A stretch of DNA of 64,000 nucleotides from SZUA-22 sp963751695 (GCA_963751695.1 CAVVVP010000005.1:124001-188000), one strand, 5' to 3'. Shown: positions 39,458-49,391, counted from the first letter of the stretch. Notes: generated from the sequence alone by a model not told the origin. Program-made: numbers and translations.

Positions 39458-40117
39458 TCACTCCTTACTTTCAAAATATTTATTAATTGTGTTCATCAAT
39501 TCAACTGCATTATTTCTTAATTGCTCAAAATTATTTGATTCGATTGCTTTATTATCTACCAATGCACCACCCACTCCAACTGCGCAAGCTCCTACTCTAA
39601 ACCATTGGTCTGCATTGGACAAAGTAACTCCACCAGTGGGCATAATCTTTAAATCAGGCATCGGTGCTATTATAGCTTTAAAATATTCCATACCTACAAT
39701 ATTTGCAGGAAATACTTTTACAACATCAGCCCCAGATTCTGTCGCGGAATAAATTTCAGTAGGAGAATATGCTCCAACAAAGATTGGACAGTTGCGCTCA
39801 TGACTCAAGTCAATCAACTCTGGCTTAAATATCGGTGTAACAACATATGTTGCTCCAGCATCTACTGATTCATTCAGCATTTGGGAGTTTAATACTGAAC
39901 CAACACCAATTTCAGCAATGCTTGAAAATTCGTTTGATACTTCTCTAATGACATTGAATGGATCTTCAGAGGTCAGAGTAATTTCAATATTCTTAACTCC
40001 ACCTTTTATAAGTGCATCAACAACCGGCAATGCTTTTTTCGATTCTTTTAGTCTTATAACAGCAAACGCTTTATTGGCTAGTAAAATTTTAATATTTTCA
40101 GTGATATTAGTTTTCAT
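39458..40117 (-). CDS. kdgA: KDPG/KHG aldolase
   Basis: 219 residues, a class I aldolase of the KDPG/KHG family. FAVIRLKESKKALPVVDALI, GGVKNIEITLTSEDPF (catalytic Glu), IGVGSVLNSQMLNESVDAGA, FVVTP-like YVVTPIFKPELI, and the Schiff-base Lys in DVVKVFPANIVG near residue 134; GGVTLSNADQWF closes the phosphate site. Splits KDPG into pyruvate and glyceraldehyde-3-phosphate. First gene of the kdgA-kdgK-SDR-kdgF operon. Confidence 0.92.
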   Translation of the reverse strand: MKTNITENIKILLANKAFAVIRLKESKKALPVVDALIKGGVKNIEITLTSEDPFNVIREVSNEFSSIAEIGVGSVLNSQMLNESVDAGATYVVTPIFKPELIDLSHERNCPIFVGAYSPTEIYSATESGADVVKVFPANIVGMEYFKAIIAPMPDLKIMPTGGVTLSNADQWFRVGACAVGVGGALVDNKAIESNNFEQLRNNAVELMNTINKYFESKE

Positions 40118-40466
40118 AATTTCATTAATTTATGTTTTACAATTACATCTAGTACTAGTTGGTCGGGATTAAAATATACTATTTCAAAATCCTTATCAAC
40201 ACAATTTGTCAAATCTTTAAAAGATAATAAATACCTTTAATTGTATAAAATCACTCATGCTAATCTCAAAAACAAGACGTTAGTTTAATTCATTGTGCAT
40301 ATTTCTATTCCTTCCCAATTTGAAGGTTTGCTTATATATGTCTCAAGATAATTTAATACATCAATGATGTATGTCGTTAAAGTATTATGGACAAATGGCC
40401 TAATAATTTGATAGACATTATTGATCATTCTTTAATGATTAAAAATAATTAAGTAATTGTTAAATT

Positions 40467-40579
40467 GCGTTTTTTCTTTGTTCTAAATTCCTCCATTTTA
40501 CAATATTTATATAAGAGTATATGATGTCAGCACAATGTAGCTCAAAGTCCTTTATTCATAAGGTTTTCAAGCTTTTACG
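40467..40579. repeat. Repeat R3 copy 1 (left of the DUF302 gene)
   Basis: About 113 bp that aligns along its whole length with 41497-41608 in the same orientation. Shared blocks: CGTTTTTT at the left, TCCATTTTA, ATATGATG.CA, and TATAAGG.TT.CAAGCTTTT at the right. The two copies flank the DUF302 gene as direct repeats about 1 kb apart. Apart from this repeat, 40118-40871 contains no convincing gene. Confidence 0.5.
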
Positions 40580-40871
40580 ATTTTAAAGTAAGTAACGGAT
40601 AATTTTTAATTAATGGTAATTATTTAACTAAAAGACGGAAAACAGTTATCAATTTAGTTATAAAATTTGAGTGGTAATTTTTAAATTATATTGATAATCT
40701 TGCTCTTAGACCACAAAAAATAATTGATGAAGCATTTGGATTTTTAGCTGGGTTAACTTGTGATTGTTTAATCGTTTATGGCGAAGTTTATATATTAACT
40801 TTTGACAGCTGACAATTAAATGAAACCTTATGTAATATTTTTCATCTTATGTCTAAAACCTTGGAGAAATA

Positions 40872-41342
40872 ATGAAAAATTTGTTGTTAACAATCTTTAT
40901 GGTAGTATCATTAACAGCTATTACCTTTGGTCAATTTGATACGCAAAAAGTTGTGTTAGAGAATGTGAGTAAATTGACTTTTACGGAAACCGTTAATTTT
41001 ATAACTAAGAATGCTGAAGAAAAAGGTTGGAAAGTCCCTGTTGTTCACGATTTACAGAAATCAGTTTCAAATGCTGGTTATGAGGTCAACCCTGTACATG
41101 TTATTGAAATTTGTAATCCACATTTTGCATCCCAAATTTTATCTAATGATAAAACACGAATTATTACGCCGATGATGCCATTAAGAATTTCAATTTATGA
41201 AAAAGAAGATGGGACCGTAATAATTGCAAGATTAAATCCCGAAATGGTTGCCAAAATGTTTGGGAATATTGCCGATGATACATTGCTCGAAGCTTGTGCT
41301 GGTTCAGAAGAAATTGTAAAAGAAATTATTATTATTGAGTAA
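40872..41342 (+). CDS. DUF302 domain protein, secreted
   Basis: 156 residues. Signal peptide about 1-21 (SLTAITFGQ). DUF302 pattern: KLTFTETVNFITKNAEEKGW, VPVVHDLQKSVSNAGYEV, VHVIEICNPHFASQIL and the MPLRISIYEKEDGTVIIARL core. Members are small alpha/beta proteins of unknown function, often exported; the conserved CNP motif may bind a ligand. GGAG lies 6 nt before ATG. Monocistronic and flanked by direct repeats R3. Confidence 0.88.
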   Translation: MKNLLLTIFMVVSLTAITFGQFDTQKVVLENVSKLTFTETVNFITKNAEEKGWKVPVVHDLQKSVSNAGYEVNPVHVIEICNPHFASQILSNDKTRIITPMMPLRISIYEKEDGTVIIARLNPEMVAKMFGNIADDTLLEACAGSEEIVKEIIIIE

Positions 41343-41496
41343 ATTTATAGAGTGACTTGACCTGCTCCATAATGTGTACCAGTGTTAATGTTATACTCAT
41401 ACCCTAAGCACTGGCTACTTGAGGAGGGTAAGGTACTTGCCTCAGGTACCGGAGATGCAAAATATAATGAGCTATGATGTCTGTAACTAATAAATA

Positions 41497-41608
41497 ACGT
41501 TTTTTTTGCCTCCAAGTCTTCCATTTTATGTTGTTCATATCTGTGAATATGATGCCACGAACGCAGATGCTTTAAGCCTTGCATCTATAAGGGTTCCAAG
41601 CTTTTTCG
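41497..41608. repeat. Repeat R3 copy 2 (right of the DUF302 gene)
   Basis: Second copy of the direct repeat at 40467-40579. On the minus strand it contains the phrase KKLGTLIDARLKASAFVASY, partly shared with the third, shorter copy at 49531-49567 (KKLVTLINKEL). The stretch 41343-41721 has no other recognisable gene; overlapping short open frames there look accidental. Confidence 0.5.
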
Positions 41609-41721
41609 TACTAGAATTATTAGAGTAGTTATTAAAGATATATAGACTATTTATATTTGGATTAACCAAAATTTTAATCGCGACAGCACCGCCTACCTTA
41701 GAATATGTTTTACCGGAAATA

Positions 41722-41901
41722 TTATCCCATAAAAAATCCTTTTCGGTGGGAAATCCCAAAAGCCTTATTACATATTGAACAAAAATAAATGTATCTTTTC
41801 CCGAAAGTACCAATTAGTTCTCTATACCAAACTTCACAAATTGGTTTTGAACAATGTGGACAAATTGGAGTAACATCCAATTTTTGTTTTGCTTCTATCA
41901 T
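41722..41901 (-). CDS. Zinc-ribbon microprotein
   Basis: 59 residues from ATG at 41901 with AGAGGA upstream. Two CxxC knuckles: TPICPHCSKPICEVWYRE and YIYFCSICNKAFGISHRKG, ending GFFMG. The spacing and the YRE..GTFGKRYIYFC phrase fit a small conserved zinc-ribbon family of unknown function seen in many bacteria and archaea (recognised by pattern, not searched). It stands alone on the minus strand, convergent with the DUF302 gene. Confidence 0.7.
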   Translation of the reverse strand: MIEAKQKLDVTPICPHCSKPICEVWYRELIGTFGKRYIYFCSICNKAFGISHRKGFFMG

Positions 41902-42029
41902 CTTGAGATCCTCTTTTGTTATTTGTGATTAGTCTAACCATAACGTAATACTTGTTAATAGTTAGATTCACTTTCAAGAATTATTTCATCATAGCAGGTC
42001 GTAAAAAATAACTTAAACCATAAAGAAAT

Positions 42030-43118
42030 TTAATTTTTCACAATTGTAAATAATTCAATATTTTCCTTTTTTCCTCTCAATTCATTTTTACCAAATGATT
42101 TTATGTGAAAATCAGATTCAGGATTTAGTCTTTTTACCAAATCACCTGAAACAAGTAAATCAACTTTATAATCATTGCAAAGTCCTTGAATCCGAGCTGT
42201 AGAATTGAGGACATCACCTGTAAAGATAATTTCCTTCTTAAGGGCGCCAATTTCCCCCGTTGTTACTTGCCCGAAATGAAAGCCAGCTTTGAAATTAGGA
42301 AATATCCCAAATTCAGTAAGATACCATTTTTCCCTTTTCCTAAGATCCTCCTTCATTGCAAAATAGCATTTAATACAATTATTGTTAAATATTCCTTCAT
42401 TAAATTTCCATGAAACAACTATTTCATCTCCAACGTATTGATATATTTCACCGGAGTATTCAATAATAGCTTCTGATAGATCATTGTAGTATACTTTTAA
42501 CAATTCAAAATACTTTATATGACCAAGTTTTTCTGCAATTGTTGTTGAAGATTTCATATCCGTAAACATAAATATTCTTTTTTCTACTGTGGGTGAATGA
42601 TATTTTCCTGTAAAAAAGTTTATTAATATTCTATGTCCTATATTTTCGCTTATTTCAAAATAAAAAATAGATAATGCTAATGAGACAGTTGATTGTAAAT
42701 CGGTACTGAAGTGTGTAAAACTGGTTAGGTATTGGAATAGTTTATCCCATACTTTGCTATCAGAAATAGTTGTGTTAAGTTCTAAGCTGGCTACAATTGG
42801 AAATGTGATAATTGTAACCACGAACAGTATGAATGAGTATATAATAATTTTATAAAATATCTTTTTAGAGAAACTTAGTTTTGCAAAAGCTTTATTTATA
42901 AAAAACACTTCAATTACACCAACCAATAAGCCAAGACAAGTTATGATCGTCATTCCAAAAACAAAAATTTCAAAACTAATTTCGATTGCTGTTGAAGGAG
43001 TATCAGAATCTCCAATTGCTGCTTTCTCAACAATAAAAAATACTAGTGCAGTAAAAAACCAGATTATTCCAAAAGGAATAATTCGAGAGATATTTCTTTT
43101 TGCCTTTGGAGATAACAT
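42030..43118 (-). CDS. Membrane-bound class III adenylate/guanylate cyclase (paralogue 1)
   Basis: 362 residues. The N-terminal half has about four hydrophobic segments (IIPFGIIWFFTALVFFIV; FVFGMTIITCLGLLVGVI; YSFILFVVTIITFPIV; TVSLALSIFYFEI). The class III cyclase domain begins near residue 180: FTDMKSSTTIAEKLG (first metal Asp), YQYVGDEIVVSWKF (second Asp), then FKAGFHFGQVTTGEIG and FTGDVLNSTARIQ. Predicted to make a cyclic nucleotide at the inner face of the membrane. It shares architecture and motifs with 50876-51970, so the two are paralogues 8 kb apart. ATG at 43118 has AAGGA upstream. Effector protein not seen nearby. Confidence 0.88.
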   Translation of the reverse strand: MLSPKAKRNISRIIPFGIIWFFTALVFFIVEKAAIGDSDTPSTAIEISFEIFVFGMTIITCLGLLVGVIEVFFINKAFAKLSFSKKIFYKIIIYSFILFVVTIITFPIVASLELNTTISDSKVWDKLFQYLTSFTHFSTDLQSTVSLALSIFYFEISENIGHRILINFFTGKYHSPTVEKRIFMFTDMKSSTTIAEKLGHIKYFELLKVYYNDLSEAIIEYSGEIYQYVGDEIVVSWKFNEGIFNNNCIKCYFAMKEDLRKREKWYLTEFGIFPNFKAGFHFGQVTTGEIGALKKEIIFTGDVLNSTARIQGLCNDYKVDLLVSGDLVKRLNPESDFHIKSFGKNELRGKKENIELFTIVKN

Positions 43119-43248
43119 GTTTATATGTCCTTATTCATAGCCCTGTCTATACAATTAACAACCGGGATTGTTTATATTTGAAATCATAAAATAAATTGTT
43201 GACTATTTCTACGAGGATTACTAAAGGAACTGGGCAAAATAGCATGTA

Positions 43249-44397
43249 CTATAAAAAAAGTTTATCTATATTATCCATGAACCTTTCATCACTAACACCA
43301 GTTCTATTAAACATAATAACGCTAGCCATTTCCCTATCAAGATATAATCTTATTTTGCAGTAGTATCCTCCACCACCTCCCGCATGTGCATAATAAGTAT
43401 CTTCAAGGAGGGTTCCTCTATACCAACCCAAAGTTTGATCGATGAACTCTTTATTATTAGTTTTTTGAATTTCAAATAATTTTAGTTTTTCATGGTTTGA
43501 GATTAACATTTTGCTTTTAAGCATGGCTTGAAGATAACTAGCAAAACCTCTAGCATTTCCTATCAATCCACCAAAAGGATAACCGTTCATATAATAAAAA
43601 TTAAACTGCGTCCAACCGTCATACGAATCTTGCATAAACTTGCCTTTGTCAAACACAAAATTTAATCCAAAATTGAGCAAACTCCATTTCCAAATATATC
43701 CATGAGCGTGCTGCAGAGTATCTGGTATTTCAAAATCTAATTGTTCATCTTTTGATAAATTCAGTTTTTGTATAATATTTCTTTGGATATAAGTTCTATA
43801 ATCTTCACCTGATACTTTTGCTATTATTTCACCAAGTATTAAATAGTCGATATTTGAGTAAGAATGCTTTTCACCAGGATCATTATCAAGTTCATCATTT
43901 TCGCTCAGTACATTTTCCACGAACTGTTTGTAATCAAAGCTCTCATGTTCAGTTATGAGATGAGCCCATTTTGATGGGAGTGGATTAGGTAATCCACTGG
44001 TATGATTTAACACTTGACGTATTGTAAAATTAGTTTTGTATGGTAGATAATCTAAATAGTCTTGTACATTGTCATCAATATTAAGTTTATTGTTTTCTTC
44101 TAGATGAAGAATAGCTAATGCCGTAAAAGTTTTAGTTACAGAAAAAGTATTGAATGTGGTGGTTGGTGTTAGTTTTGTTTTGCTTTCTAAATTTGATAAT
44201 CCACCATTAAATTCAAATATATTGGAATCAGCATTCACAAAAATATACTGAAGGCCTGGGGTATCTGATTCTGTTATCATCTCCTTTAATGTTTGATTCG
44301 CCTTTTCTCGTGTGGACATCTCTAGCTCCACATAATTGTTTGAACATGATTGTATGATTAAAAAGAAGCTTAAGATGATAAATTTAATAGCTTTCAT
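43249..44397 (-). CDS. Lipoprotein serine hydrolase of the beta-lactamase/PBP4* (class C) superfamily
   Basis: 382 residues from ATG at 44397; the in-frame upstream stretch overlaps the preceding gene and is not needed. Lipobox LIIQSC. Motifs: SxxK in FSVTKTFTAL near 85, YxN in YSNIDYLILGEI near 175, and HxG as HAGGGGGYY near 345. This is the family of class C-like esterases and D-alanyl-D-alanine peptidases; a role in cell-wall or ester hydrolysis is inferred, not shown. It follows the DUF3575-like gene by about 10 nt. Confidence 0.87.
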   Translation of the reverse strand: MKAIKFIILSFFLIIQSCSNNYVELEMSTREKANQTLKEMITESDTPGLQYIFVNADSNIFEFNGGLSNLESKTKLTPTTTFNTFSVTKTFTALAILHLEENNKLNIDDNVQDYLDYLPYKTNFTIRQVLNHTSGLPNPLPSKWAHLITEHESFDYKQFVENVLSENDELDNDPGEKHSYSNIDYLILGEIIAKVSGEDYRTYIQRNIIQKLNLSKDEQLDFEIPDTLQHAHGYIWKWSLLNFGLNFVFDKGKFMQDSYDGWTQFNFYYMNGYPFGGLIGNARGFASYLQAMLKSKMLISNHEKLKLFEIQKTNNKEFIDQTLGWYRGTLLEDTYYAHAGGGGGYYCKIRLYLDREMASVIMFNRTGVSDERFMDNIDKLFL

Positions 44398-44407
44398 ATT
44401 TAGAGCA

Positions 44408-45106
44408 TTAGAATGCATACCCGATTGAGATCTCCCCATAGAACGGGCCTATGAAAGTATATTCATCAATAAATTTATCAAGTGTTGATTCAATTGATGA
44501 GCTGGTAGGTTCGGTCTCCTTTATTAGTGAAGAAATTCCATAACCAAATGCACAATTCACATTAATGCCGCTGTACCACACCCATCTTTTCCCAGCATTC
44601 AAACCAAGAGTATATTCATGCAAAGTAAAATCAAATTTGTTAGAGCCATCTGTAGCGTCGCCTTTATAGTTTTTATATCTTGCATAGGAGCCAACATAAA
44701 ATGATTCCATAGCTCCAGAAAAATGCCAGCGATAATTTAGCGTAAAACCAAGACCATTAGCCTCCATTGTGTCATCCGATGAAGTTTCAGAAACCATTTC
44801 ATAGTCAAATCGAGCAACTACCCCGTGCGTTTTTGCTATTAGATATTCATAGTTAGCTGAATATATCCCAAAGATGATACCACCCGGGCACATGTTAATT
44901 GATTGATTAAAGGTCTTCTGGATTGAAGTTGAATCATCAACTGCTTTCTCTTTTGATTGAGCCACGATGGAATCTATAGAAGTTACAATAAAAATTATTA
45001 CAGTAATTGATAAAAGCAATGATTCTTTTAGAAAGGAAAAGTTTTTCAGAATTTCATAAAATAAAGATTTTTGTTTATTGATTATATTAGACACGTTTTC
45101 CTCCAA
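44408..45106 (-). CDS. Outer-membrane beta-barrel protein, DUF3575-like
   Basis: 232 residues. A hydrophobic stretch at about 31-49 (LLSITVIIFIVTSIDSIVAQ) acts as signal peptide after an unusually long charged N-terminus of about 25 residues, so the true start may be further in. The remainder is barrel-like: YSANYEYLIAKTHGVVARFD, LNYRWHFSGAMESFYVGSYA, LGLNAGKRWVWYSGINVNCA, and a C-terminal IGYAF. Probably co-transcribed with the serine hydrolase gene. Confidence 0.75.
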   Translation of the reverse strand: MEENVSNIINKQKSLFYEILKNFSFLKESLLLSITVIIFIVTSIDSIVAQSKEKAVDDSTSIQKTFNQSINMCPGGIIFGIYSANYEYLIAKTHGVVARFDYEMVSETSSDDTMEANGLGFTLNYRWHFSGAMESFYVGSYARYKNYKGDATDGSNKFDFTLHEYTLGLNAGKRWVWYSGINVNCAFGYGISSLIKETEPTSSSIESTLDKFIDEYTFIGPFYGEISIGYAF

Positions 45107-45603
45107 GATGGGTTTTGAGTTTTATATTGAATAATATCTAGTTTAGTTTACAGTCTAATACATCTCTTATAATTTTATTTTATAATCATAAATATTTTAT
45201 AATTATTAAAATATAGAAAAATACTTTAATATTAAATTAAATCATTATTATGATCTACTATTAAAAAATTCATTTACATCCAGTTTGCTATGATCTGACT
45301 GTAGTATATTGCTTATTGCCATTACTGGAAACATCTAGAATTAACTTGGATCTGCTTTTGTTTTAGGAAGAATTCATAGATAAAAAATCTGTGAAATGAG
45401 ATTCGCGTGGAGTAAACTGCCTCCTAATGATATAGCTACTATAAAATTGCGATTTCCATCAAGTTGGATCATCCCATCATGACTATAACTATAATAAAAT
45501 TTAATACTTTGGTTAGTTTCAATGCATGTACAAAAAAGTAAAAGTTTGTTATGAAACTGTAAATTGTCTGCCTAAATTTTATTCACCCTTTTATTAGCAA
45601 CAA
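45107..45603. other. AT-rich intergenic stretch
   Basis: About 500 bp without a supported gene, repeat or hairpin. It separates the upstream ends of the DUF3575-like gene and the extended 3' end of the VCBS gene. Confidence 0.5.
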
Positions 45604-47563
45604 TTATTTAATATTATTCGGATTCTTGTAATAATAAAAATAACCATCTTCTGCCCCAATTAGTAAATCTAGTATTCCATCTTTATCCCAATCAACCGTT
45701 GTAGGACTAGTAGTATGCCCCGCAAGAATTTGCTCACTAACCATTCCCTCATCTTTAAAAATGACCTTTTCGTCACCAGAACTTACATTTTTATAGAAAC
45801 TTACATTTTTGCTATTTATTAATAAGATCTAACTTTCCATCTTGATCCCAATCAGCTATTGTAATCTTTCTTCTACCGCTACGACCTGCACTTTTGGGAT
45901 TAAGCTGCAGAAGCTCATTATTTTCATTGTAAAATATCCGTTTCCCTGGTAATAATTTTAACTTCTCATTATCTGATATTCTTTGAAAGAAAGCTAAGTA
46001 TCCTTCATGATCAAGCATAATTAGGTCATTTAATCCATCTTGATTCCAATCATAAACCAAAGGTGTAGTCCTCCATTGGGTAACTAAATGATTTCCTACA
46101 GGATTCCACCAAAGCCAATGAGGTTTTGGGTTTTGACCATTCCATTCAACTTCGATTGGTTGAGCTTCTGCCAATATTGGATTGTTTTTGGTTCCAACAT
46201 TTTTGTACCATAATATTTTTCCCCAAATTGAGTTAATAATGATATCATGGAGACCATCATCATCCCAGTCAGCAACACTAAGAGTTGTATACCCCCACTT
46301 TGCTTCACAAGGTCCTTGTATTGAGCCATTATAACCAGCTTGGATTCTAATAATTTTATCATCAGCCTTTAGATAAATCGGTTCTGCCCATTTGGGTGGA
46401 TTTCCACCATCAAGATTTTCTATAAAACCTATGTATCCTGCAGTATTGCCACAAATTAAATCGTCATCTCCATCGTTATCCCAGTCCACACCGTAAGGAG
46501 TAACTAGAGCACCAAACTTTATGTCATCTGCTTGTTGTCTAAAATATTTAGGAAGTTCAAATTGTGGGATATTACTAACTATTTTACCACTATTTTCAAT
46601 GAACACAACTCTTCCATCTTCTTCCCCAACAATTAGATCCTCATCTCCATCATTATCCCAATCAAATGAAACTGGTACAATCATTTGCAAATCCATGGTG
46701 ATAGGCTGATCTCCGTAAAATAAGAATTTACCAGATGCATATTTAGGGATTTTACGAGTGCCAACATTTTCAAAATATGTTAATTTATCTAAGAATTCAC
46801 CGCAGACGATATCGAGGTCACCATCTTTATCAAAATCAGCAAAATTTGCAGATGGCATTCCATATACATCAATAGGTGAACCTCCAGCTTCAATTAATTT
46901 TGGCTCTTCGTATTCTGGTTCTTCAGTTGATCCATTATTTTTTAACAAATATATATAACCATGTAATGGACCTTGTTTCCAATGTCCATCCTGATCAAAT
47001 GCATCATCCCAACCATATTCAGTCCAATCACCAACACTTACAATCAAATCCAATGCATCATCCCCATTGTAGTCACAATATTTCCATTGGTTTGCTCTGA
47101 TCTTATTTCTTTCTATGTGAATATTTTCTTTACAATATATATCAACAATCTTATCTTCTGAAAAATCTATTATTTCCTTTCCAGGGATTAATATCCTCGT
47201 ATCCTTTCCAATATAGGATGGTTGAATATTTCGATGTGCTTTTGATATTTTTATCCCTGGTTTAAAATTTGGTAGTTTAACATTACCATCAATATTCTCA
47301 AAGAAATATATACCGTTGTAGGGTTTGTCAGGGCAATTGACTAATAAATCATTGTCACCGTCATTATCATAATCCATAGGAATGGGCCAAGCCCAGAGTC
47401 CAACTCCTAAATCGACAACTAAGTTTTGGTTGTTATATTTTATTCTATTAAGCTCTGGAATATTTGTTTGAGCAACTAGAATTGTAACGAGAAATAAATG
47501 GATTATAGAGTAAAACAAAATCTGAATTGGAGAAGTTTTAAATTCATATAGTTTAATTAACAT
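45604..47563 (-). CDS. Secreted FG-GAP/VCBS repeat protein, 3' end shifted by one base
   Basis: The main frame (583 codons, 45812-47563) stops early at DLINK. One base later the coding sense continues: LLINSKNVSFYKNVSSGDEK, then TVDWDKDGILDLLIGAED and YYYKNPNNIK-stop at 45604. Removing one T at about 45824-45826 joins them into a protein of about 652 residues. Signal peptide about 1-31. Nine or so propeller blades with DWDNDGDDDLICG-type Asp-rich motifs (PMDYDNDGDNDLLV, DFDKDGDLDIVCGE, DWDDDGLHDIIINS, DWDQDGKLDL). Surface or secreted; family members include polysaccharide-binding and lyase-associated proteins. Stand-alone transcription unit. Confidence 0.82.
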
Positions 47564-47893
47564 TTACAAACCTCCAAGCTAATTAAGAATCTGAAATTAA
47601 TAATGACATAAAATCAATTTGATGTTGCTAGGCAATCGTTTGTATTGCTTGATAAAAAATACTGAAAAGTAAAGTGTAAACAAAGAATTAATTGGGATTA
47701 TCTGGCTTTCTGTAAGCAGTTATCTTGCTTTAGACGTTAATAATTGGAAGAGTGGAAGAAGAATGATAACTTCTTTTTACATGGCTTAATTTCTCTGGTA
47801 CCCCCTTTAGAAAATTACTAGGATAATTCTCACTTACAAATTGTTGTAAGTTGCTTATTATCATAGACTACCTAAGTTATCAATAAATTCAAA
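47564..47893. other. Intergenic stretch without recognised content
   Basis: 330 bp between the DUF21/CBS gene and the VCBS gene; no gene, repeat or clear hairpin seen. Confidence 0.4.
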
Positions 47894-48949
47894 TTATCTT
47901 TCTGAATTATCAAGAATATTATATTTAGCTTTACGTCCATTCCATCTTTCACGAGCATACTGCTGCATATCTTTTACTCTATCTCGCTCATCTACGATTT
48001 GTAAACCTAATATTGCTTCAATTATATCTTCCATTGTTATGATTCCATCTATTCCACCATACTCATCAACAATAAGGGCTATGTGTTCTTTCTTATCAAG
48101 TAAAACTTCCCAAACATTTAAAAGTGTTTGGAATTTATGAATGACAACAATTTCTCTATAAATATCTCGAAGTATTAAATTATTTTTTTCCTCGGCAAGT
48201 TTTTCAAATACCGTTTGACGAAAAACATACCCTGTAATATTTTCTTTATTTTCTGAATAGATAGGAATGCGTGAATAATGAAGAAACTCCTTCTTTATAA
48301 GAAATTCTTCTAAAGACATGTTCTCATTTGCTACGGTAACAACTACTCTAGGTGTCATTACTTCTGAAACTTTAACAGCTCTAAGCCGAATTATATTTTG
48401 AATAATTTTATTTTCTTTTTCCTCTAAGATACCTTCTTCTGTTCCAATATTAGCTATCGCTGATATTTCTTCTCTACTTGTTGAAAGTTCATTTATATTC
48501 TTGGAAAATAGCTTTGTTATGAAACCAGTCATTATCACTAAAGGATATGTAATAATTATCATAATATTTATAATAATTCCTGAAACCATTGCAAATTCTC
48601 TCCAATACCGTGCACCTAAGGTTTTAGGAATTATTTCAGAAAATATTAGTATTAGAAGAGTAAGAATTGCGGAAATAATACCAAAGTATAATTCTCCAAA
48701 CATTTTAGTCGCTTGTGCTCCAACCCCAGCAGCACCAATAGTATGTGCAATAGTATTTAAGGAAAGTATTGCTGATAATGGCCGTTCTATATTCGTCTTC
48801 AATCTAATAAAAATTTTTGCTGATTTATGGCCATTTTCTTTTTTTACATTTAGGAAAGAAATAGGTGTTGAAAGTAAAACAGATTCCATTACTGAGCACA
48901 GGAATGAAACAAATAAAGCAAGAAATAAATAAAATAATAGAAGAATCAT
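47894..48949 (-). CDS. DUF21/CNNM and CBS-domain membrane protein (HlyC/CorC type)
   Basis: 351 residues. The N-terminal CNNM/DUF21 domain has four hydrophobic segments (ILLLFYLFLALFVSFLCSVM with the typical ESVLLS; IISAILTLLILIFSEIIPKT; IIINIMIIITYPLVIMTGFI). A tandem CBS pair follows (VSEVMTPRVVVTVANENMS; IALIVDEYGGIDGIITMEDI). The C-terminal CorC_HlyC transporter-associated domain is absent, as in shorter members. The family is tied to Mg2+/Co2+ efflux and CBS-mediated nucleotide sensing. Confidence 0.9.
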   Translation of the reverse strand: MILLLFYLFLALFVSFLCSVMESVLLSTPISFLNVKKENGHKSAKIFIRLKTNIERPLSAILSLNTIAHTIGAAGVGAQATKMFGELYFGIISAILTLLILIFSEIIPKTLGARYWREFAMVSGIIINIMIIITYPLVIMTGFITKLFSKNINELSTSREEISAIANIGTEEGILEEKENKIIQNIIRLRAVKVSEVMTPRVVVTVANENMSLEEFLIKKEFLHYSRIPIYSENKENITGYVFRQTVFEKLAEEKNNLILRDIYREIVVIHKFQTLLNVWEVLLDKKEHIALIVDEYGGIDGIITMEDIIEAILGLQIVDERDRVKDMQQYARERWNGRKAKYNILDNSER

Positions 48950-49249
48950 TTTTGTTCTTAGAATTAGTTAAAGATAATTAACTGAAATTTTTATAACATT
49001 CAATATGCTGTTCAACATTTAATATATGAATATTTATCTGACTTAATAGCACTTTTCTGTCAAGTTACAAGAAAGCTGAAGCGGGCTATAACACTTGTAT
49101 CTACTACTGTCTTGGCTATTCTTATACATTGTAGTATGCCATTTTAAATATTATACTGACCTATTATGAAAAGGTGAAACAGTTAATTCACCTAAGCTAC
49201 AAGAAAAAAAACGCTGAATTCCCAACTGACATTCTAAGATTGATTTCAA

Positions 49250-49363
49250 CTACGGTGTTTGTTTCGGTTGCTTATCTAACTTATCCTTTGCCTTTTGGAC
49301 CTGTTTACTTTTTTTCTGCTTCTGACTTTTGTCCTTATCCTTCTTGCCGCCTTTATCTCCCAT
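49250..49363 (-). CDS. 37-residue lysine-rich protein
   Basis: ATG at 49363 with AGGA 8 nt upstream. MGDKGGKKDKDKSQKQKKSK followed by QVQKAKDKLDKQPKQTP and a stop: about 40 % Lys, no hydrophobic core. It matches by eye a family of tiny MGDKGxKDK-type proteins in many bacteria, whose function is unknown. It is the only coding signal in 48950-49391. Confidence 0.6.
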   Translation of the reverse strand: MGDKGGKKDKDKSQKQKKSKQVQKAKDKLDKQPKQTP

Positions 49364-49391
49364 AGAATGGATCCTTTTTGTTATTAATCAG

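Noticed and set aside
40690..40812. Short plus-strand frame reading ALRPQKIIDEAFGFLAGLTC upstream of the DUF302 gene
   Set aside because: Protein-like at first sight, but it has no start, no recognised family and ends quickly; too weak to list as a pseudogene.
41345..41813. Two overlapping minus-strand frames of 79 and 92 codons near the DUF302 gene
   Set aside because: One overlaps the well-supported zinc-ribbon gene in another frame and both run through repeat R3; their codon sense is not maintained.
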